From: Mycolicibacter algericus DSM 45454
GTDB lineage: Bacteria > Actinomycetota > Actinomycetes > Mycobacteriales > Mycobacteriaceae
Assembly (NCBI RefSeq): GCF_002086455.1
Contig: NZ_MVHC01000012.1
Coordinates: forward strand, 42,121-106,120
DNA length: 64,000 bases
Direction of reading: 5' to 3'
Position 1 is the first letter of the stretch, and each line of letters begins with the position of its first letter. Shown piece by piece: positions 8,111 to 16,738 of the stretch. A model generated the notes under the pieces. It made no database searches, was not told the DNA's origin, and was given only the letters and a program-made list of their open reading frames with translations. The translations under genes were made by a program, and so were the position numbers.

Positions 8111-8373
8111 CCGCGCTGCGGCCACGCCGGTTGCCCGCGAGCTGGGAATCCGAACTGTCCGATGACTACGAGTGGATTCCGCTGCGGCTGCCGCCGGAGG
8201 TCACCCGGATCGGCGCCTCGACCCGGTTGGCGATCGAAGCCGAGTATCGCGGCTGGGAGCTGACCCGGGTGCGGCTGTATACCGATGGGAGCAGGCGGGT
8301 GCTGTTGCGCCGCAAAAAATCTCAAATGAATGCGATCAGCGGGAACCGCTGCGTCGACCAGCCGGGGCTGTAG
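8107..8373 (+). CDS. Small conserved hypothetical protein (DUF5703-like)
   Basis: This is an 88-residue protein starting at ATG 8107 inside the lppL stop codon, so probably translationally coupled. The sequence is basic and contains [20 protein letters not shown], then [25 protein letters not shown], consistent with a small beta-rich fold. I believe this corresponds to the actinobacterial DUF5703 family found between lppL and pyrD. The pyrD ATG follows four bases after its stop. No enzymatic motif is visible. Confidence 0.65.
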   Translation: MTALRPRRLPASWESELSDDYEWIPLRLPPEVTRIGASTRLAIEAEYRGWELTRVRLYTDGSRRVLLRRKKSQMNAISGNRCVDQPGL

Positions 8374-8377
8374 CCGG

Positions 8378-9445
8378 ATGGGGTGGTACGGCGCGCTGCG
8401 CCGCGCACTGTTCCTGGCACCGCCCGAACGCAGCCACACGTTCGCGTTCGCCGCGCTGCGCGGGGCCACTGCGCTGTCCCCGACGCGCCGGTTGCTGCAA
8501 CGCCGGCTGGCGCCCCATGATCCGATACTGGCCAGCACGGTGTTCGGTGTGCACTTCCCCGGTCCGCTCGGGCTGGCCGCCGGGTTCGACAAGGACGGCG
8601 TCGGGCTGAAAGCCTGGGGCGCATTGGGTTTCGGTTACGCCGAGGTCGGCACCGTGACCGCGGCGCCGCAGCCGGGCAACCCGGCGCCGCGGCTGTTCCG
8701 GCTGCCCGACGACCGCGCGCTGCTCAACCGGATGGGATTCAACAATCAGGGCGCCGGCGCGCTGGCCACCCGGCTGGCCCGCCATCACGCCGACGTGCCG
8801 ATCGGCGTCAACATCGGCAAGACCAAGACCACCCCGGCCGAGGACGCGGTCGCCGACTACCGGGCCAGCGCCCGGTTGCTGGCGCCGCTGGCCGACTATC
8901 TGGTGGTCAACGTCAGCTCGCCGAACACCCCGGGGCTGCGCGATCTGCAGGCGGTCGAAGCGCTGCGGCCCATCCTGGCCGCGGTGCGTGCCGAGACCAC
9001 CCGGCCGGTGCTGGTCAAGATCGCACCGGACCTGGCCGACACCGACCTGGATGCCGTCGCCGACCTGGCGGTGGAACTGGGCCTGGCCGGCATCGTGGCC
9101 ACCAACACCACGGTGTCGCGCGAGGGCCTGGCCACCCCGGGGGCGGCAGACCTGGGGCCGGGCGGTATCTCCGGTCCGCCGGTGGCGCGCCGGGCGCTGG
9201 AGGTGCTGCGGCGGCTGTACGCCCGCGTCGGTGACCGGCTGGTGCTGATCAGCGTCGGCGGGATCGAGACCGCCGACGACGCCTGGGAACGCATCACCGC
9301 CGGCGCCTCGCTGCTGCAGGGCTACACCGGGTTCATCTACGGCGGTGGCCTGTGGGCGCGCAACATCCACCACGGGCTGGCCGACCGGTTACGTGCCGGC
9401 GGGTTCGCGTCGCTGACCGAAGCGGTCGGCTCGGCCGCCCGTTAG
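8378..9445 (+). CDS. pyrD: Dihydroorotate dehydrogenase (quinone), class 2
   Basis: This 355-residue flavoenzyme carries out the fourth step of pyrimidine synthesis, oxidising dihydroorotate to orotate with electrons passed to the quinone pool. It starts at ATG 8378 ([12 protein letters not shown]). The N-terminal hydrophobic helices that mark the membrane-attached class 2 enzymes are present. Family motifs include [38 protein letters not shown] with the catalytic Ser typical of class 2, and [45 protein letters not shown] complete the FMN phosphate site. It is the last gene before a strong bidirectional hairpin. Confidence 0.96.
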   Translation: MGWYGALRRALFLAPPERSHTFAFAALRGATALSPTRRLLQRRLAPHDPILASTVFGVHFPGPLGLAAGFDKDGVGLKAWGALGFGYAEVGTVTAAPQPGNPAPRLFRLPDDRALLNRMGFNNQGAGALATRLARHHADVPIGVNIGKTKTTPAEDAVADYRASARLLAPLADYLVVNVSSPNTPGLRDLQAVEALRPILAAVRAETTRPVLVKIAPDLADTDLDAVADLAVELGLAGIVATNTTVSREGLATPGAADLGPGGISGPPVARRALEVLRRLYARVGDRLVLISVGGIETADDAWERITAGASLLQGYTGFIYGGGLWARNIHHGLADRLRAGGFASLTEAVGSAAR

Positions 9446-9449
9446 CGCG

Positions 9450-9503
9450 AGCAGACGCGAAAGCCCCCAAATCGAGATCGAAATGGGGGCTTTCGCGTCT
9501 GCT
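9450..9503. terminator. Bidirectional terminator hairpin between pyrD and the PEBP gene
   Basis: Perfect 20-bp inverted repeat, arms 9450-9469 and 9484-9503, with a 14-base loop. It sits between two convergent genes, which fits shared transcription termination. Confidence 0.85.
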
Positions 9504-9517
9504 GGCCGGGGGTGTCG

Positions 9518-10048
9518 CTACTTCTGCTCGTAGGTGCCGACGATCACCGCGCGGGCAATCGCGTGCATGAACAGGTTGAAGCCCAGGTAGGCCGGGCTGG
9601 CGTCCTCGGCCAGGTCCAGCTTCTCGGTGTCGACGGCGTGCACCGCGACGTAGTACCGGTGCGCGCCGTGCCCGGCCGGCGGGGCGGCGCCGACGTAGCG
9701 ACGCATCCCGGCGTCGTTGACCAGGGTCAGCGCATCACCGGGCAGCAGGCTGCCGTCTCCGACGCCCTCGGGCAGCTCGGTGCAGGTGGCCGGCAGGTTG
9801 GCCACCGCCCAGTGCCAGAAGCCGGATGCGGTGGGCGCATCGGGGTCGTAGACGGTGACCGCGAAGCTGCGGGTCTCCTCCGGGAAGCCCGACCAGCTCA
9901 GCTGCGGGCTGGCGTCCTCGCCGCCGGCCCCCATGATCCCGCTGACCTGCGGTTTGGCCAGTGTCCCGCCGTCGGTCAGCGACGACGAGGTCAGCGTGAA
10001 CGTCGGCAGCTGCGGCAGGGCGGCGTACGGGTCGGGGGCGTTGGTCAT
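9518..10048 (-). CDS. PEBP (YbhB/YbcL) family protein, Rv2140c-type
   Basis: A soluble 176-residue protein of the phosphatidylethanolamine-binding/Raf-kinase-inhibitor-like family. Ligand-pocket motifs are visible: [14 protein letters not shown], then [17 protein letters not shown], and [13 protein letters not shown]. No signal peptide is present, so it is cytoplasmic. The M. tuberculosis counterpart (TB18.6) is in the same position between pyrD and the M20 peptidase. The molecular role in mycobacteria is not settled; lipid or small-ligand binding is suggested by the fold. Confidence 0.9.
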   Translation of the reverse strand: MTNAPDPYAALPQLPTFTLTSSSLTDGGTLAKPQVSGIMGAGGEDASPQLSWSGFPEETRSFAVTVYDPDAPTASGFWHWAVANLPATCTELPEGVGDGSLLPGDALTLVNDAGMRRYVGAAPPAGHGAHRYYVAVHAVDTEKLDLAEDASPAYLGFNLFMHAIARAVIVGTYEQK

Positions 10049-10069
10049 GGCTTCGTCCTCTCGTCGGGG

Positions 10070-11404
10070 TCAACAGTGTGTCAGGAAGTGGTGCAGTACG
10101 CGGGTGCCGAACTCCAGTGCGTCGACCGGAACCCGCTCGTCGACGCCGTGGAACAACGCGGAGAAATCAAGATCGGGCGGCAGCCGCAGCGGGGTGAACC
10201 CGAAGCAGCGAATACCCAATTGGGCGAACGCTTTTGCATCCGTTCCTCCGGACAGCATGTAGGGCACGGTCCGGGCGTCGGGATCGCAGGCCAGCAGCGC
10301 GGCATTCATCGCCTCGACCAGATCGCCGTCGAAGGACGTCTGCACCGGCGGCAGGTTGGTGATCCATTCGCGGGTGACGTCCGGGCCGATCAGCGCGTCG
10401 ACCTCGGCCTCGAACGCCGCCTGACGGCCGGGCAGCACCCGGCAGTCCAGCACCGCCTCGGCCGTCGCGGGGATCACGTTGGCCTTGTAGCCGGCCTGCA
10501 GCATGGTCGGGGTCGCGGTGTCACGCAGGGTGGCGTTGACGATGCGGGCGATCGGCCCCAGCTTCTCGATCATCCCCTCCAGGTCCGGTGAATCGACGTC
10601 GATGGCATGCCCGGTCTCCTCGGCGACCGCGGCCAGGAACTGCTCGACGGCCTCGGTGAGCACCAACGGGAACCGGTGTCTGCCCAGTCGGGCCACCGCC
10701 TCGGTCAGGATGGTGACGGCATTGTCGTCGTTGATCATCGACCCGTGCCCGGCGCGGCCGTGGGCGCGCAACCGCATCCAGCACAGCCCCTTCTCCGCGG
10801 TCTCGATCAGATAGAGCCGGCGTTCTCCCCCGTCACGACGCGGCACCGTCAGCGAGAAGCCGCCGACCTCGCCGATGGCCTCGGTGACCCCGGCGAACAA
10901 ATCCGGCCGGTTCTCCACCAGCCAGTGCGCGCCGTACTTGCCGCCGGCCTCCTCGTCGGCCAGGAACGCGAACACCAGGTCGCGCGGCGGGGTGATGCCG
11001 GCGCGGGCCAGGTGGCGGGCCACCGCGATCATCATGCCGACCATGTCCTTCATGTCGACCGCGCCGCGGCCCCACACGTAGCCGTCGGTGATCGCGCCGG
11101 AGAACGGGTGCACGCTCCACTCGCTCGCCTCGGCGGGCACCACGTCGAGGTGGCCGTGGATCAACAGTGCTCCGCGGGACGGATCGCTGCCCTTCAGGCG
11201 GGTGAAGACGTTTCCCCGGCCCGGCGCTCCGGACTCGAGGTATTCGGTCTCATAACCGGCTTCCTCGAGCTGGGCGGCCACCCACCGGGCGCACTCGGCT
11301 TCACCCTTGGTGGTTTCGGGCTCGCCGGTGTTGGAAGTGTCGAACCGGATGAGCGCACTGACCAGTTCGACCACTTCGTCGGCAGGATCGGGACAGACCG
11401 TCAC
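10070..11404 (-). CDS. M20/M25/M40 family metallopeptidase (Rv2141c-type)
   Basis: A dinuclear zinc hydrolase of 444 residues. I start it at GTG 11404, which has AGGAAAGG five bases upstream; a frame-open extension to 11482 has no such site. The metal ligands appear in order: LLIHGHLDVVP, GRGAVDMKDM, the catalytic pair ADEEAGG, and the C-terminal HGVDERVP. A lid domain lies around residues 185-300. The family includes dipeptidases, acetylornithine deacetylases and succinyl-diaminopimelate desuccinylases. The substrate cannot be told from sequence alone. It lies next to tRNA-Leu and is followed by the PEBP gene on the same strand. Confidence 0.9.
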   Translation of the reverse strand: MTVCPDPADEVVELVSALIRFDTSNTGEPETTKGEAECARWVAAQLEEAGYETEYLESGAPGRGNVFTRLKGSDPSRGALLIHGHLDVVPAEASEWSVHPFSGAITDGYVWGRGAVDMKDMVGMMIAVARHLARAGITPPRDLVFAFLADEEAGGKYGAHWLVENRPDLFAGVTEAIGEVGGFSLTVPRRDGGERRLYLIETAEKGLCWMRLRAHGRAGHGSMINDDNAVTILTEAVARLGRHRFPLVLTEAVEQFLAAVAEETGHAIDVDSPDLEGMIEKLGPIARIVNATLRDTATPTMLQAGYKANVIPATAEAVLDCRVLPGRQAAFEAEVDALIGPDVTREWITNLPPVQTSFDGDLVEAMNAALLACDPDARTVPYMLSGGTDAKAFAQLGIRCFGFTPLRLPPDLDFSALFHGVDERVPVDALEFGTRVLHHFLTHC

Positions 11405-11517
11405 AGTTACCTTTCCTACCACTTCGCCGTAACGCCCACGGATGGCACCGCGCGGGCTGGGTTTGGGTCCGGCGATCGGCATCCGTTAGCCTTAGCTGCC
11501 CGGCCCGAGCCGGGTCG

Positions 11518-11603
11518 GTCCGAGTGGCGGAATGGCAGACGCGCTAGCTTGAGGTGCTAGTGCCCTATTAACGGGCGTGGGGGTTCAAGTCCCCCCTCGG
11601 ACA
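11518..11603 (+). tRNA. tRNA-Leu (anticodon GAG)
   Basis: The acceptor stem GTCCGAG (11518-11524) pairs with CTCGGAC (11596-11602). The anticodon arm CTAGC-TTGAGGT-GCTAG gives anticodon GAG. There is a long variable arm, as in class II tRNAs, and a T-arm with GGTTCAAGTCC. The 3' CCA is only partly encoded (discriminator A, then CC). Confidence 0.95.
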
Positions 11604-11711
11604 CCGCGTGCGATGAGTCGCTTCCGCGTTTCGAAGCCACCAGCCTCCGCGACGAGGCAGTTGCCCGGCCAGCAGCGACAATGTGTTCAGCGTCGTAGGC
11701 TCGATAAGGAC

Positions 11712-12392
11712 ATGACTCGTCCAAGCCGCTCGAACCAGACGTCGGCTCGCACCTTCCGCGACCGCCGTGACGCCGGCCGGGCGCTGGCCGAACGGCTGGC
11801 TGACTACCGCGACGCCGACGGCCTGCTGGTGCTGGGTCTGGCCCGCGGCGGGGTTCCGGTCGGATGGGAGGTCGCAGCGGCGCTCAACGCGCCGCTGGAC
11901 GTGTTCCTGGTCCGCAAGCTCGGTGTGCCGCAGCAGCCCGAGCTGGCGATGGGCGCGCTGGCCGGCGGGCAGGTGGTGATGAACGACCAGGTGCTCAGCA
12001 GCCTGGGTATCGGCGGCGCCGATGTGCAGTCGGTGATCGACCGCGAATCAGCCGAACTGCGCCGCCGCGAACACGCCTACCGCGGCGACCGGCCACCTGC
12101 CGACCTGCACGGCCGGGTGGTGATCTTGGTCGACGACGGCATCGCGACCGGAGCAAGCGTGCTGGCGGCGGTGCGGGCGGTGCAGTCGGCCGAACCGGCC
12201 CGCACTGTCGTCGCGGTACCGGTCGGCCCGCTCTCGGCGTGCCGCAAGATCGCCCAAGAGGCCGACGACGTCGTGTGCGCGACGATGCCGGACTCGTTCG
12301 ACGCGGTTGGCCAGGCCTATCTCGACTTCCGTCAGGTCAGCGACGACGAAGTACGGGACCTGCTGGCCACACCGACCACCACTGCGAGTTAG
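11712..12392 (+). CDS. Phosphoribosyltransferase domain protein (Rv2143-like)
   Basis: This is a 226-residue type I phosphoribosyltransferase. The PRPP-binding loop [14 protein letters not shown] (about residues 135-148) is clear. The N-terminal part [20 protein letters not shown] followed by [20 protein letters not shown] belongs to the erythromycin-esterase-associated/orphan PRT group. ATG 11712 is used; AAGGA lies immediately upstream, closer than usual, so the exact start is uncertain. The stop codon overlaps that of the convergent membrane protein gene. Substrate is unknown; M. tuberculosis Rv2143 is longer, so this may be only the PRT core. Confidence 0.8.
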   Translation: MTRPSRSNQTSARTFRDRRDAGRALAERLADYRDADGLLVLGLARGGVPVGWEVAAALNAPLDVFLVRKLGVPQQPELAMGALAGGQVVMNDQVLSSLGIGGADVQSVIDRESAELRRREHAYRGDRPPADLHGRVVILVDDGIATGASVLAAVRAVQSAEPARTVVAVPVGPLSACRKIAQEADDVVCATMPDSFDAVGQAYLDFRQVSDDEVRDLLATPTTTAS

Positions 12393-12739
12393 TCCGCAGG
12401 GTGCGCGACCGGCTCCTCGTCGGCCGTCTCCTCGGCCGCCTCCTCGTCGTAGTCCGCGACAACCGCCTCGTCGGCTGCTTCGGCCGCCTCGGACGTCTCG
12501 GCCGCCGCTTCGTCGTCCTCGTCGACGACGGCGTCCGAATCTCCGGGTTCCTCACCCGGCTCCGGAGCCGGGGGCCGACTGCCGCGGCGACGTTCCCGCA
12601 GCGCGTCGACAATCAGCAACAGCACACCCAGCAAGCTCGCGACAATGCATACCCACGCCACCAACGCATTACTGGTGACCACGGCGAACACCAACGCAGC
12701 AAGCCCTATTGCCGCCAATACCAGTGCAATGATCAGCAT
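12389..12739 (-). CDS. Small membrane protein with acidic tail (Rv2144c-like)
   Basis: A 116-residue protein with two predicted transmembrane helices at the N-terminus ([20 protein letters not shown] and [20 protein letters not shown]), a short basic stretch (RERRRGSR), then a very acidic Glu/Asp/Ala tail of about 65 residues. The position next to wag31 matches Rv2144c. Its stop codon shares bases with the stop of the phosphoribosyltransferase on the other strand. No function is known; the acidic cytoplasmic tail suggests protein interaction, possibly with polar growth proteins (inference). Confidence 0.75.
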   Translation of the reverse strand: MLIIALVLAAIGLAALVFAVVTSNALVAWVCIVASLLGVLLLIVDALRERRRGSRPPAPEPGEEPGDSDAVVDEDDEAAAETSEAAEAADEAVVADYDEEAAEETADEEPVAHPAD

Positions 12740-12804
12740 CGATTCACCTCCCGCCCGAGGAGCAGACTACTCGATTCCCAGGTACGGCGGTTCGGTTCTG
12801 GGGC

Positions 12805-13605
12805 TCAGTTCGTCCCGCGGTTGAAATGGTTGAACCCGCCGCCGTCGCTGGCTGCGCTGGTGTCGACCGGTGCCGCCGAGCCCCGCTGGCCCAACTCCTC
12901 GAGCTGGGATTCCAGGTAGGTCTTGAGCCGGGTGCGGTACTCACGCTCGAAGGTGCGCAACTGTTCCAGGCGGCCTTCCAGCACGGTGCGCTGCTGGTTG
13001 ATCGTGCCCATGATCTCGGAATGCTTGCGTTCGGCGTCGGCTTGCAGCGCATCGGCCTTCTCCTGGGCTTGGCGCAGCTGGGTCTCGGAACGCGTCTGCG
13101 CATCGGCCAGCATGGCGTCAGCACGCTGCCGGGCGTCGGCGACGGTCGTCTCGGCGGTTTGCCGTGCCTCACTGAGGATCTGGTCGGCGTTGGCACGGGC
13201 GTCGGCCATCAGCTTCTCGGACTCGGCCCGGGCGGTACCGGTCAGCCGGTCGGCGGTGTCCTGAGCCAGGCTCAGCACGCGGGCCGCTTTGAGGTGCTGG
13301 TCTTCGGTGGGGGGCTCCGGCGCGGCGGCGGCGACCGGCTGCGGCGCCGACGGCTCGGGAGACGGCTCGTAGACCGGGATCGCGGTGGTGGGCTGCTGGC
13401 CGCCGCCACCGGCGCGGGCCGCGGCGAGCTCCTGGTCGAGTTCGCTGACCCGCTGGCGCAGGTCTGCGTTCTCCTCGATGAGGCGGGTCAGTTCGCCTTC
13501 CACGAGGTCGAGAAAGGCGTCGACCTCGTCCTCGTTGTAGCCGCGCTTCCCGATGGGTGGTTTGCTGAACGCGACGTTGTGCACGTCTGCCGGTGTTAGT
13601 GGCAT
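12805..13605 (-). CDS. wag31: Cell-pole protein Wag31 (DivIVA)
   Basis: A coiled-coil scaffold of 266 residues that marks the growing poles and recruits cell wall synthesis. The N-terminal DivIVA membrane-curvature domain is intact: [20 protein letters not shown], then [21 protein letters not shown] Pro-rich linker (about 65-100) contains T73-T74 in the context [10 protein letters not shown]; Thr73 is the site phosphorylated by PknA in M. tuberculosis. A long coiled coil (about 105-245) follows, then a short Gly/Asn tail. GGGGGCAG precedes the ATG. It is monocistronic at the end of the division cluster, separated from the next block by a DUF2249 gene on the other strand. Confidence 0.97.
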   Translation of the reverse strand: MPLTPADVHNVAFSKPPIGKRGYNEDEVDAFLDLVEGELTRLIEENADLRQRVSELDQELAAARAGGGGQQPTTAIPVYEPSPEPSAPQPVAAAAPEPPTEDQHLKAARVLSLAQDTADRLTGTARAESEKLMADARANADQILSEARQTAETTVADARQRADAMLADAQTRSETQLRQAQEKADALQADAERKHSEIMGTINQQRTVLEGRLEQLRTFEREYRTRLKTYLESQLEELGQRGSAAPVDTSAASDGGGFNHFNRGTN

Positions 13606-13972
13606 GGTCTGCCCCCTTGAGTCAGGTAGTTAGCACCGATCGGGCAAGTCTAGGTCGACCGGGAATACGCTAGCCGTGTAGTAACTGCCGTCCATCCTGT
13701 CACATCAGGAGCTGGGCTCGGCAATGAGAATGATATTAAGAGCGAATTTCAAATTGCTGCCACAGAAGTCACGTTTCGGCAAACACAACTGATGACGGCG
13801 TTCGCCGATCGCTGCCGGTAGAGCGGTCCCGGATCCGGGTCGTATCCCGGACCCGCGGTCTACCGGGCCGGCCACCCGGGCCGTATTATCTACAAGGCCT
13901 ACCCGTAAATATTGAGGGTAGGTGGCCTGGAAGGCCGACGCAGGTGACGACCAATCGGAAGGACTCTCGAGG
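13606..13972. other. Divergent intergenic region between wag31 and the DUF2249 gene
   Basis: This 367-bp stretch holds the wag31 promoter region (left) and that of the DUF2249 gene (right). It includes an AT-richer patch at about 13720-13765. A near-perfect hairpin has 10-base arms with one mismatch at about 13826-13855. A second inverted repeat lies at 13898-13922. No gene is supported inside it. Confidence 0.6.
13898..13922. promoter_or_regulatory. Inverted repeat, candidate operator of the DUF2249 gene
   Basis: CCTACCC (13898-13904) and GGGTAGG (13916-13922) flank an AT-rich 11-base spacer, about 50 bases before the start codon. The arrangement looks like a dimeric regulator site; the regulator is unknown. 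Confidence 0.4.
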
Positions 13973-14773
13973 ATGACAACCAACGACGTGGTCGTGGCGA
14001 CCAGCGCGGCGGATTCAGCCGCCGTCGATGACGTACGGTCCGCCTACGCCGAGCTGCTCGGCCGCCAGGCCGCGCTCGGGGCGGCGGTGTTCGCCGCGGT
14101 GGGCACGGCCGGTCCGGCATTCGACGACGCCCACCGCACGGTGCAGGCGTTCATCGAGCAAGCGGTGCGGCCACAGCTGCAGGCAGCGGTGGAACTGATC
14201 TATCCGGCCGCAGCCGGTGTCGAGCGGTCACGGCTGCTGATCGAGGGGCTGCTCGGCGAGACCCACCTGATCGAGCAGGCCGCGGCGCGCATCGCCCGTG
14301 ACACCGACCGGGTACAGATCGCCGCGCACGTCGAGGCGCTGCGGGTGCTGCTGGAGGCACTGCTGGGCAAGGTCGCCGACCTGCTGCTGCCCGCGCTCGC
14401 GGAGGCCAGCGGCGTCGCGCTGGCCGATTTGGCCGCCCAGCTGCCGGCGATCCCCACCGAGCTGGGCGCCCCCGCTCAGGCCCCCGGGCCGGCCGCCCAC
14501 GGCCACGGTCACGGCCACGGCGGTTGCGGCTGCGGCGAAGAGGACGAGGAGATGCCCGAGCTCGACGTGCGCGAGATCCCGCACGCTATCCGGCACGCGA
14601 CGGTGTTCGGGGCCTTCGATGCGGTTCCGGCGGGCGGCTCGATGCTGCTGGTGGCGCCGCACGATCCGATCCCGCTGCTGCACCAGCTCGCCGAGCGCAG
14701 CGGTGGCCGGCTGGCCGTCGGTTACGAGGAGCGTGGCCCGGAGGCGTGGCGGTTGCGGCTGACCCGGGTCTGA
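13973..14773 (+). CDS. DUF2249 protein with degenerate hemerythrin-like N-terminal domain
   Basis: This 266-residue protein has three parts. Residues 1-165 form an all-helical domain whose spacing resembles hemerythrin HHE domains (ELIYPAA, then RLLIEGLLGETHLIEQ, then LLEALLGKVADLLLPAL). Positions that normally carry iron-binding His and Glu are replaced by Leu, Thr, Val or Ala. A His/Cys-rich linker HGHGHGHGGCGCGEEDE follows. Residues about 192-266 are a DUF2249 domain (LDVREIPHAIRHATVFGAFD, then APHDPIPLLHQL). ATG 13973 has GGAAGGA nine bases upstream. DUF2249 proteins are often linked to nitrosative stress and NO-related regulators. The gene interrupts the wag31-yggT neighbourhood as known in M. 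tuberculosis. The hemerythrin comparison is from memory and should be tested by structure prediction. Confidence 0.7.
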   Translation: MTTNDVVVATSAADSAAVDDVRSAYAELLGRQAALGAAVFAAVGTAGPAFDDAHRTVQAFIEQAVRPQLQAAVELIYPAAAGVERSRLLIEGLLGETHLIEQAAARIARDTDRVQIAAHVEALRVLLEALLGKVADLLLPALAEASGVALADLAAQLPAIPTELGAPAQAPGPAAHGHGHGHGGCGCGEEDEEMPELDVREIPHAIRHATVFGAFDAVPAGGSMLLVAPHDPIPLLHQLAERSGGRLAVGYEERGPEAWRLRLTRV

Positions 14774-14776
14774 TGA

Positions 14777-14818
14777 CGCCCGGGGTGGCCCGGCACCCGA
14801 ATCCGGGTCACCCCGGCG
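14777..14818. terminator. Terminator-like hairpin between DUF2249 gene and yggT
   Basis: Arms 14777-14793 and 14803-14818 pair with one bulge and one mismatch around a nine-base loop. It lies between convergent genes. Confidence 0.65.
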
Positions 14819-14833
14819 CTTGGCCGCCGTTGC

Positions 14834-15124
14834 TCACGCGGCGTGCTGGATCGCCAGTTCCATCCCGATGAACGCGATCAGCAGCAGCACCATGATCGAC
14901 AGGTCGATGCGCACCGCACCGATGGTCAACTGCGGTATCAACCGCCGCAGCAGCTTCACGGGCGGATCGGTGATGCTCATGATCAGCTCCAGGATCACCA
15001 CGGTGGCGCCGCGCGGGTGCCAGTCCCGGCTGAACGAGCGGACGAACTCGATGACGATCCGAGCGATCAACAACAGCCAGAAAGCAAACAGCGCGATAGC
15101 GAGAATCGTGAAGAACAGCGCCAA
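14834..15124 (-). CDS. YggT family membrane protein (Rv2146c-type)
   Basis: A 96-residue integral membrane protein with two hydrophobic segments: residues 2-27 (FFTILAIALFAFWLLLIARI) and about 70-92 (IDLSIMVLLLIAFIGMEL). Between them lies the conserved family block EFVRSFSRDWHPRG followed by ITDPPVKLLRRLIPQ. The YggT family is widely found beside sepF/wag31 in actinobacteria and linked to division or osmotic tolerance. Here it lies 72 bp downstream of sepF on the same strand and probably shares its transcript. It converges with the DUF2249 gene, with a hairpin in between. Confidence 0.9.
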   Translation of the reverse strand: MALFFTILAIALFAFWLLLIARIVIEFVRSFSRDWHPRGATVVILELIMSITDPPVKLLRRLIPQLTIGAVRIDLSIMVLLLIAFIGMELAIQHAA

Positions 15125-15196
15125 CGGAATGCGACCTTACTGACGAGGGTGTGCCCGCATCAGCATCGCGCTGACCGGCCCGACTGTCGCCCCAGC

Positions 15197-15859
15197 CTAC
15201 CGATAGGCGTAGAAGCCGGTTTCGGCGATGCGGCGACGCTCCTCGGGCGTCACGTCGACGTCGGCCGGCGACAGCAGGAACACCTTGGTCGCGACCTTGT
15301 CGAACGAGCCACGCAGGGCGAATGCCAGACCCGCCGCGAAGTCGACCAACCGCTTGGCGTCGGCGTTGTCCATCGACACCAGATCCATGATCACCGGGGT
15401 GCCGTCGCGGAACCGCTCACCGATGGTGCGGGCCTCGCTGTAGTCCTTGGGGCGCAACGTGGTGATCTTCGACAGCGGACTGCTCTCGTCGAACATCATC
15501 GCCATCCGGCGCGGGTCCATCGCCAGGGCGCCGCGGGTGGAACCGCGCAGCGAGGCGAACCGCGAACGCTCGAAGTCGCGGGGCCGGTCGAAGTCGCGGC
15601 CCCGGTACCGCGGGTCATCGTCGTAGCCGCCCCGGTAGCCAGCCGGCGCCTCGTCGTACTCGCGACCGTCGAATCGTTCGTCGTAGCGACCGTCGGAGCG
15701 ACCCGCGACCCGGTCGAAGACGTCCTCGGAGAACCGCTCCCCCCGGGGTGCGTAGTCGCGCGACGAGGCGCGCTCATCGCCGTCGTCGTAGTAGTCGTCG
15801 TCGTAGTCCTCCATAGGAGCCATCCCGAAGTAGGCCTTGACCTTGTGGAGTGTGCTCAT
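15197..15859 (-). CDS. sepF: Cell division protein SepF
   Basis: The FtsZ-ring membrane anchor, about 220 residues. It begins [20 protein letters not shown], giving the N-terminal amphipathic membrane-binding helix. A disordered Asp/Arg/Tyr-rich linker runs to about residue 105. The C-terminal SepF domain contains [20 protein letters not shown] and [20 protein letters not shown], and ends with [18 protein letters not shown]. Two ATGs are in tandem (15862 and 15859); AGAAGGG gives better spacing to the second. In M. tuberculosis yggS separates sepF from yfiH, but here only about 150 bp lie upstream, containing repeated GTCAC motifs. Confidence 0.95.
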   Translation of the reverse strand: MSTLHKVKAYFGMAPMEDYDDDYYDDGDERASSRDYAPRGERFSEDVFDRVAGRSDGRYDERFDGREYDEAPAGYRGGYDDDPRYRGRDFDRPRDFERSRFASLRGSTRGALAMDPRRMAMMFDESSPLSKITTLRPKDYSEARTIGERFRDGTPVIMDLVSMDNADAKRLVDFAAGLAFALRGSFDKVATKVFLLSPADVDVTPEERRRIAETGFYAYR

Positions 15860-16013
15860 CATTGGACCCTTCTCTGATGACTGTGATGAAGGTGTGACTG
15901 AAGTGACTAATTATGGTGACGGTAATGGCCGAGTGCGCCGTGGCGCGGCAACGACACGCGGACAGGCGCAACCGGTTTCACGGTCGCTCCGCCGGCGCCC
16001 CGGTACCGCCGGC
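15860..16013. promoter_or_regulatory. sepF upstream region with three GTCAC repeats; yggS absent
   Basis: This is a non-coding gap of about 150 bp where M. tuberculosis has yggS (Rv2148c). On the minus strand GTCAC occurs at 15920-15916, 15907-15903 and 15898-15894. Direct GTCAC repeats are the core of binding sites of the response regulator MtrA. No open frame or pseudogene remnant of yggS was recognised. Confidence 0.45.
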
Positions 16014-16721
16014 TCATTCCAGCCACACCAGTGACGCGAGCCGGCCGGTGCGGCCGTCCCGCCGGTGACTGAACAACTTCGGGTCGGCCGCCGTGCAGCG
16101 GGGGTCGGCGTCGATGGCCTCGACGCCCAATTCCCGTAATTGCCGGGTGATTCCGGCCCGCAGGTCCAGGCCGGGGGTGCCGGCCGAGGTGCGGGTGCGA
16201 CTACCCGGCAGTGCCGCCTCGACCTCCTCGGCCATCGCCGCGGGCACCTCATAGTGCGGTCCGCTGATCGCCGGGCCGAGCAGCACCGAGATGTCACCGA
16301 GCTGCGCCCCCGCCGCGAGCATCACCTCCAGCGCCCGGGCGACGATGCCGCGCTGGGCGCCGACCCGGCCGGCGTGTACCGCCGCCACCACGCCGGCGCG
16401 TGCATCCGCCATCAGCACCGGTACGCAGTCGGCGGTCACCACCACCATCGCCAGCCGGGGCACGCCTGTGATCAGCGCGTCGGTCGCGTCTACCGGGGTG
16501 TCGCGCGGTTCGTCGACGACCACCACCCGATCCCCGTGCACCTGGTTCATCCACACCAGGCGGTCGGGACCGAGTCCGGTGGCCTTGGCCAATCGCGCGC
16601 GGTTGGTCGCCACCGCCGCCGGATCGTCGCCGACATGATCGCCGAGGTTGAAGCTGTCGAACGGAGCCGCCGAGACGCCACCGGACCGGGTGGTGGTCAC
16701 CCGCCGGACGCGGAACGTCAC
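16014..16721 (-). CDS. yfiH: YfiH/PgeF (laccase-domain) protein, peptidoglycan editing factor family
   Basis: The 235-residue protein starts at GTG 16721, 17 bp after the ftsZ stop. Conserved YfiH blocks are visible: NLGDHVGDDPAAVATNR, WMNQVHGDRVVVVD with the first metal-site His, then VVVTADCVPVLMAD with the catalytic Cys. AAVHAGRVGAQRGI supplies the second His; the family usually reads HAGWRG, so this is a local variant. In E. coli the enzyme removes mis-incorporated L-serine from UDP-MurNAc peptides; that role fits location beside the mur/fts genes but is not shown here. Confidence 0.9.
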   Translation of the reverse strand: MTFRVRRVTTTRSGGVSAAPFDSFNLGDHVGDDPAAVATNRARLAKATGLGPDRLVWMNQVHGDRVVVVDEPRDTPVDATDALITGVPRLAMVVVTADCVPVLMADARAGVVAAVHAGRVGAQRGIVARALEVMLAAGAQLGDISVLLGPAISGPHYEVPAAMAEEVEAALPGSRTRTSAGTPGLDLRAGITRQLRELGVEAIDADPRCTAADPKLFSHRRDGRTGRLASLVWLE

Positions 16722-16738
16722 CGACTCAGGGCCGAACG

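Noticed and set aside
13722..13760. AT-rich patch upstream of wag31 resembling a Fur/Zur-type site
   Set aside because: The sequence AATGAGAATGATATT has no clear dyad symmetry, and the flanking GGCAAT/ATTGCTGCC pairing is too weak and too far apart to call an operator.
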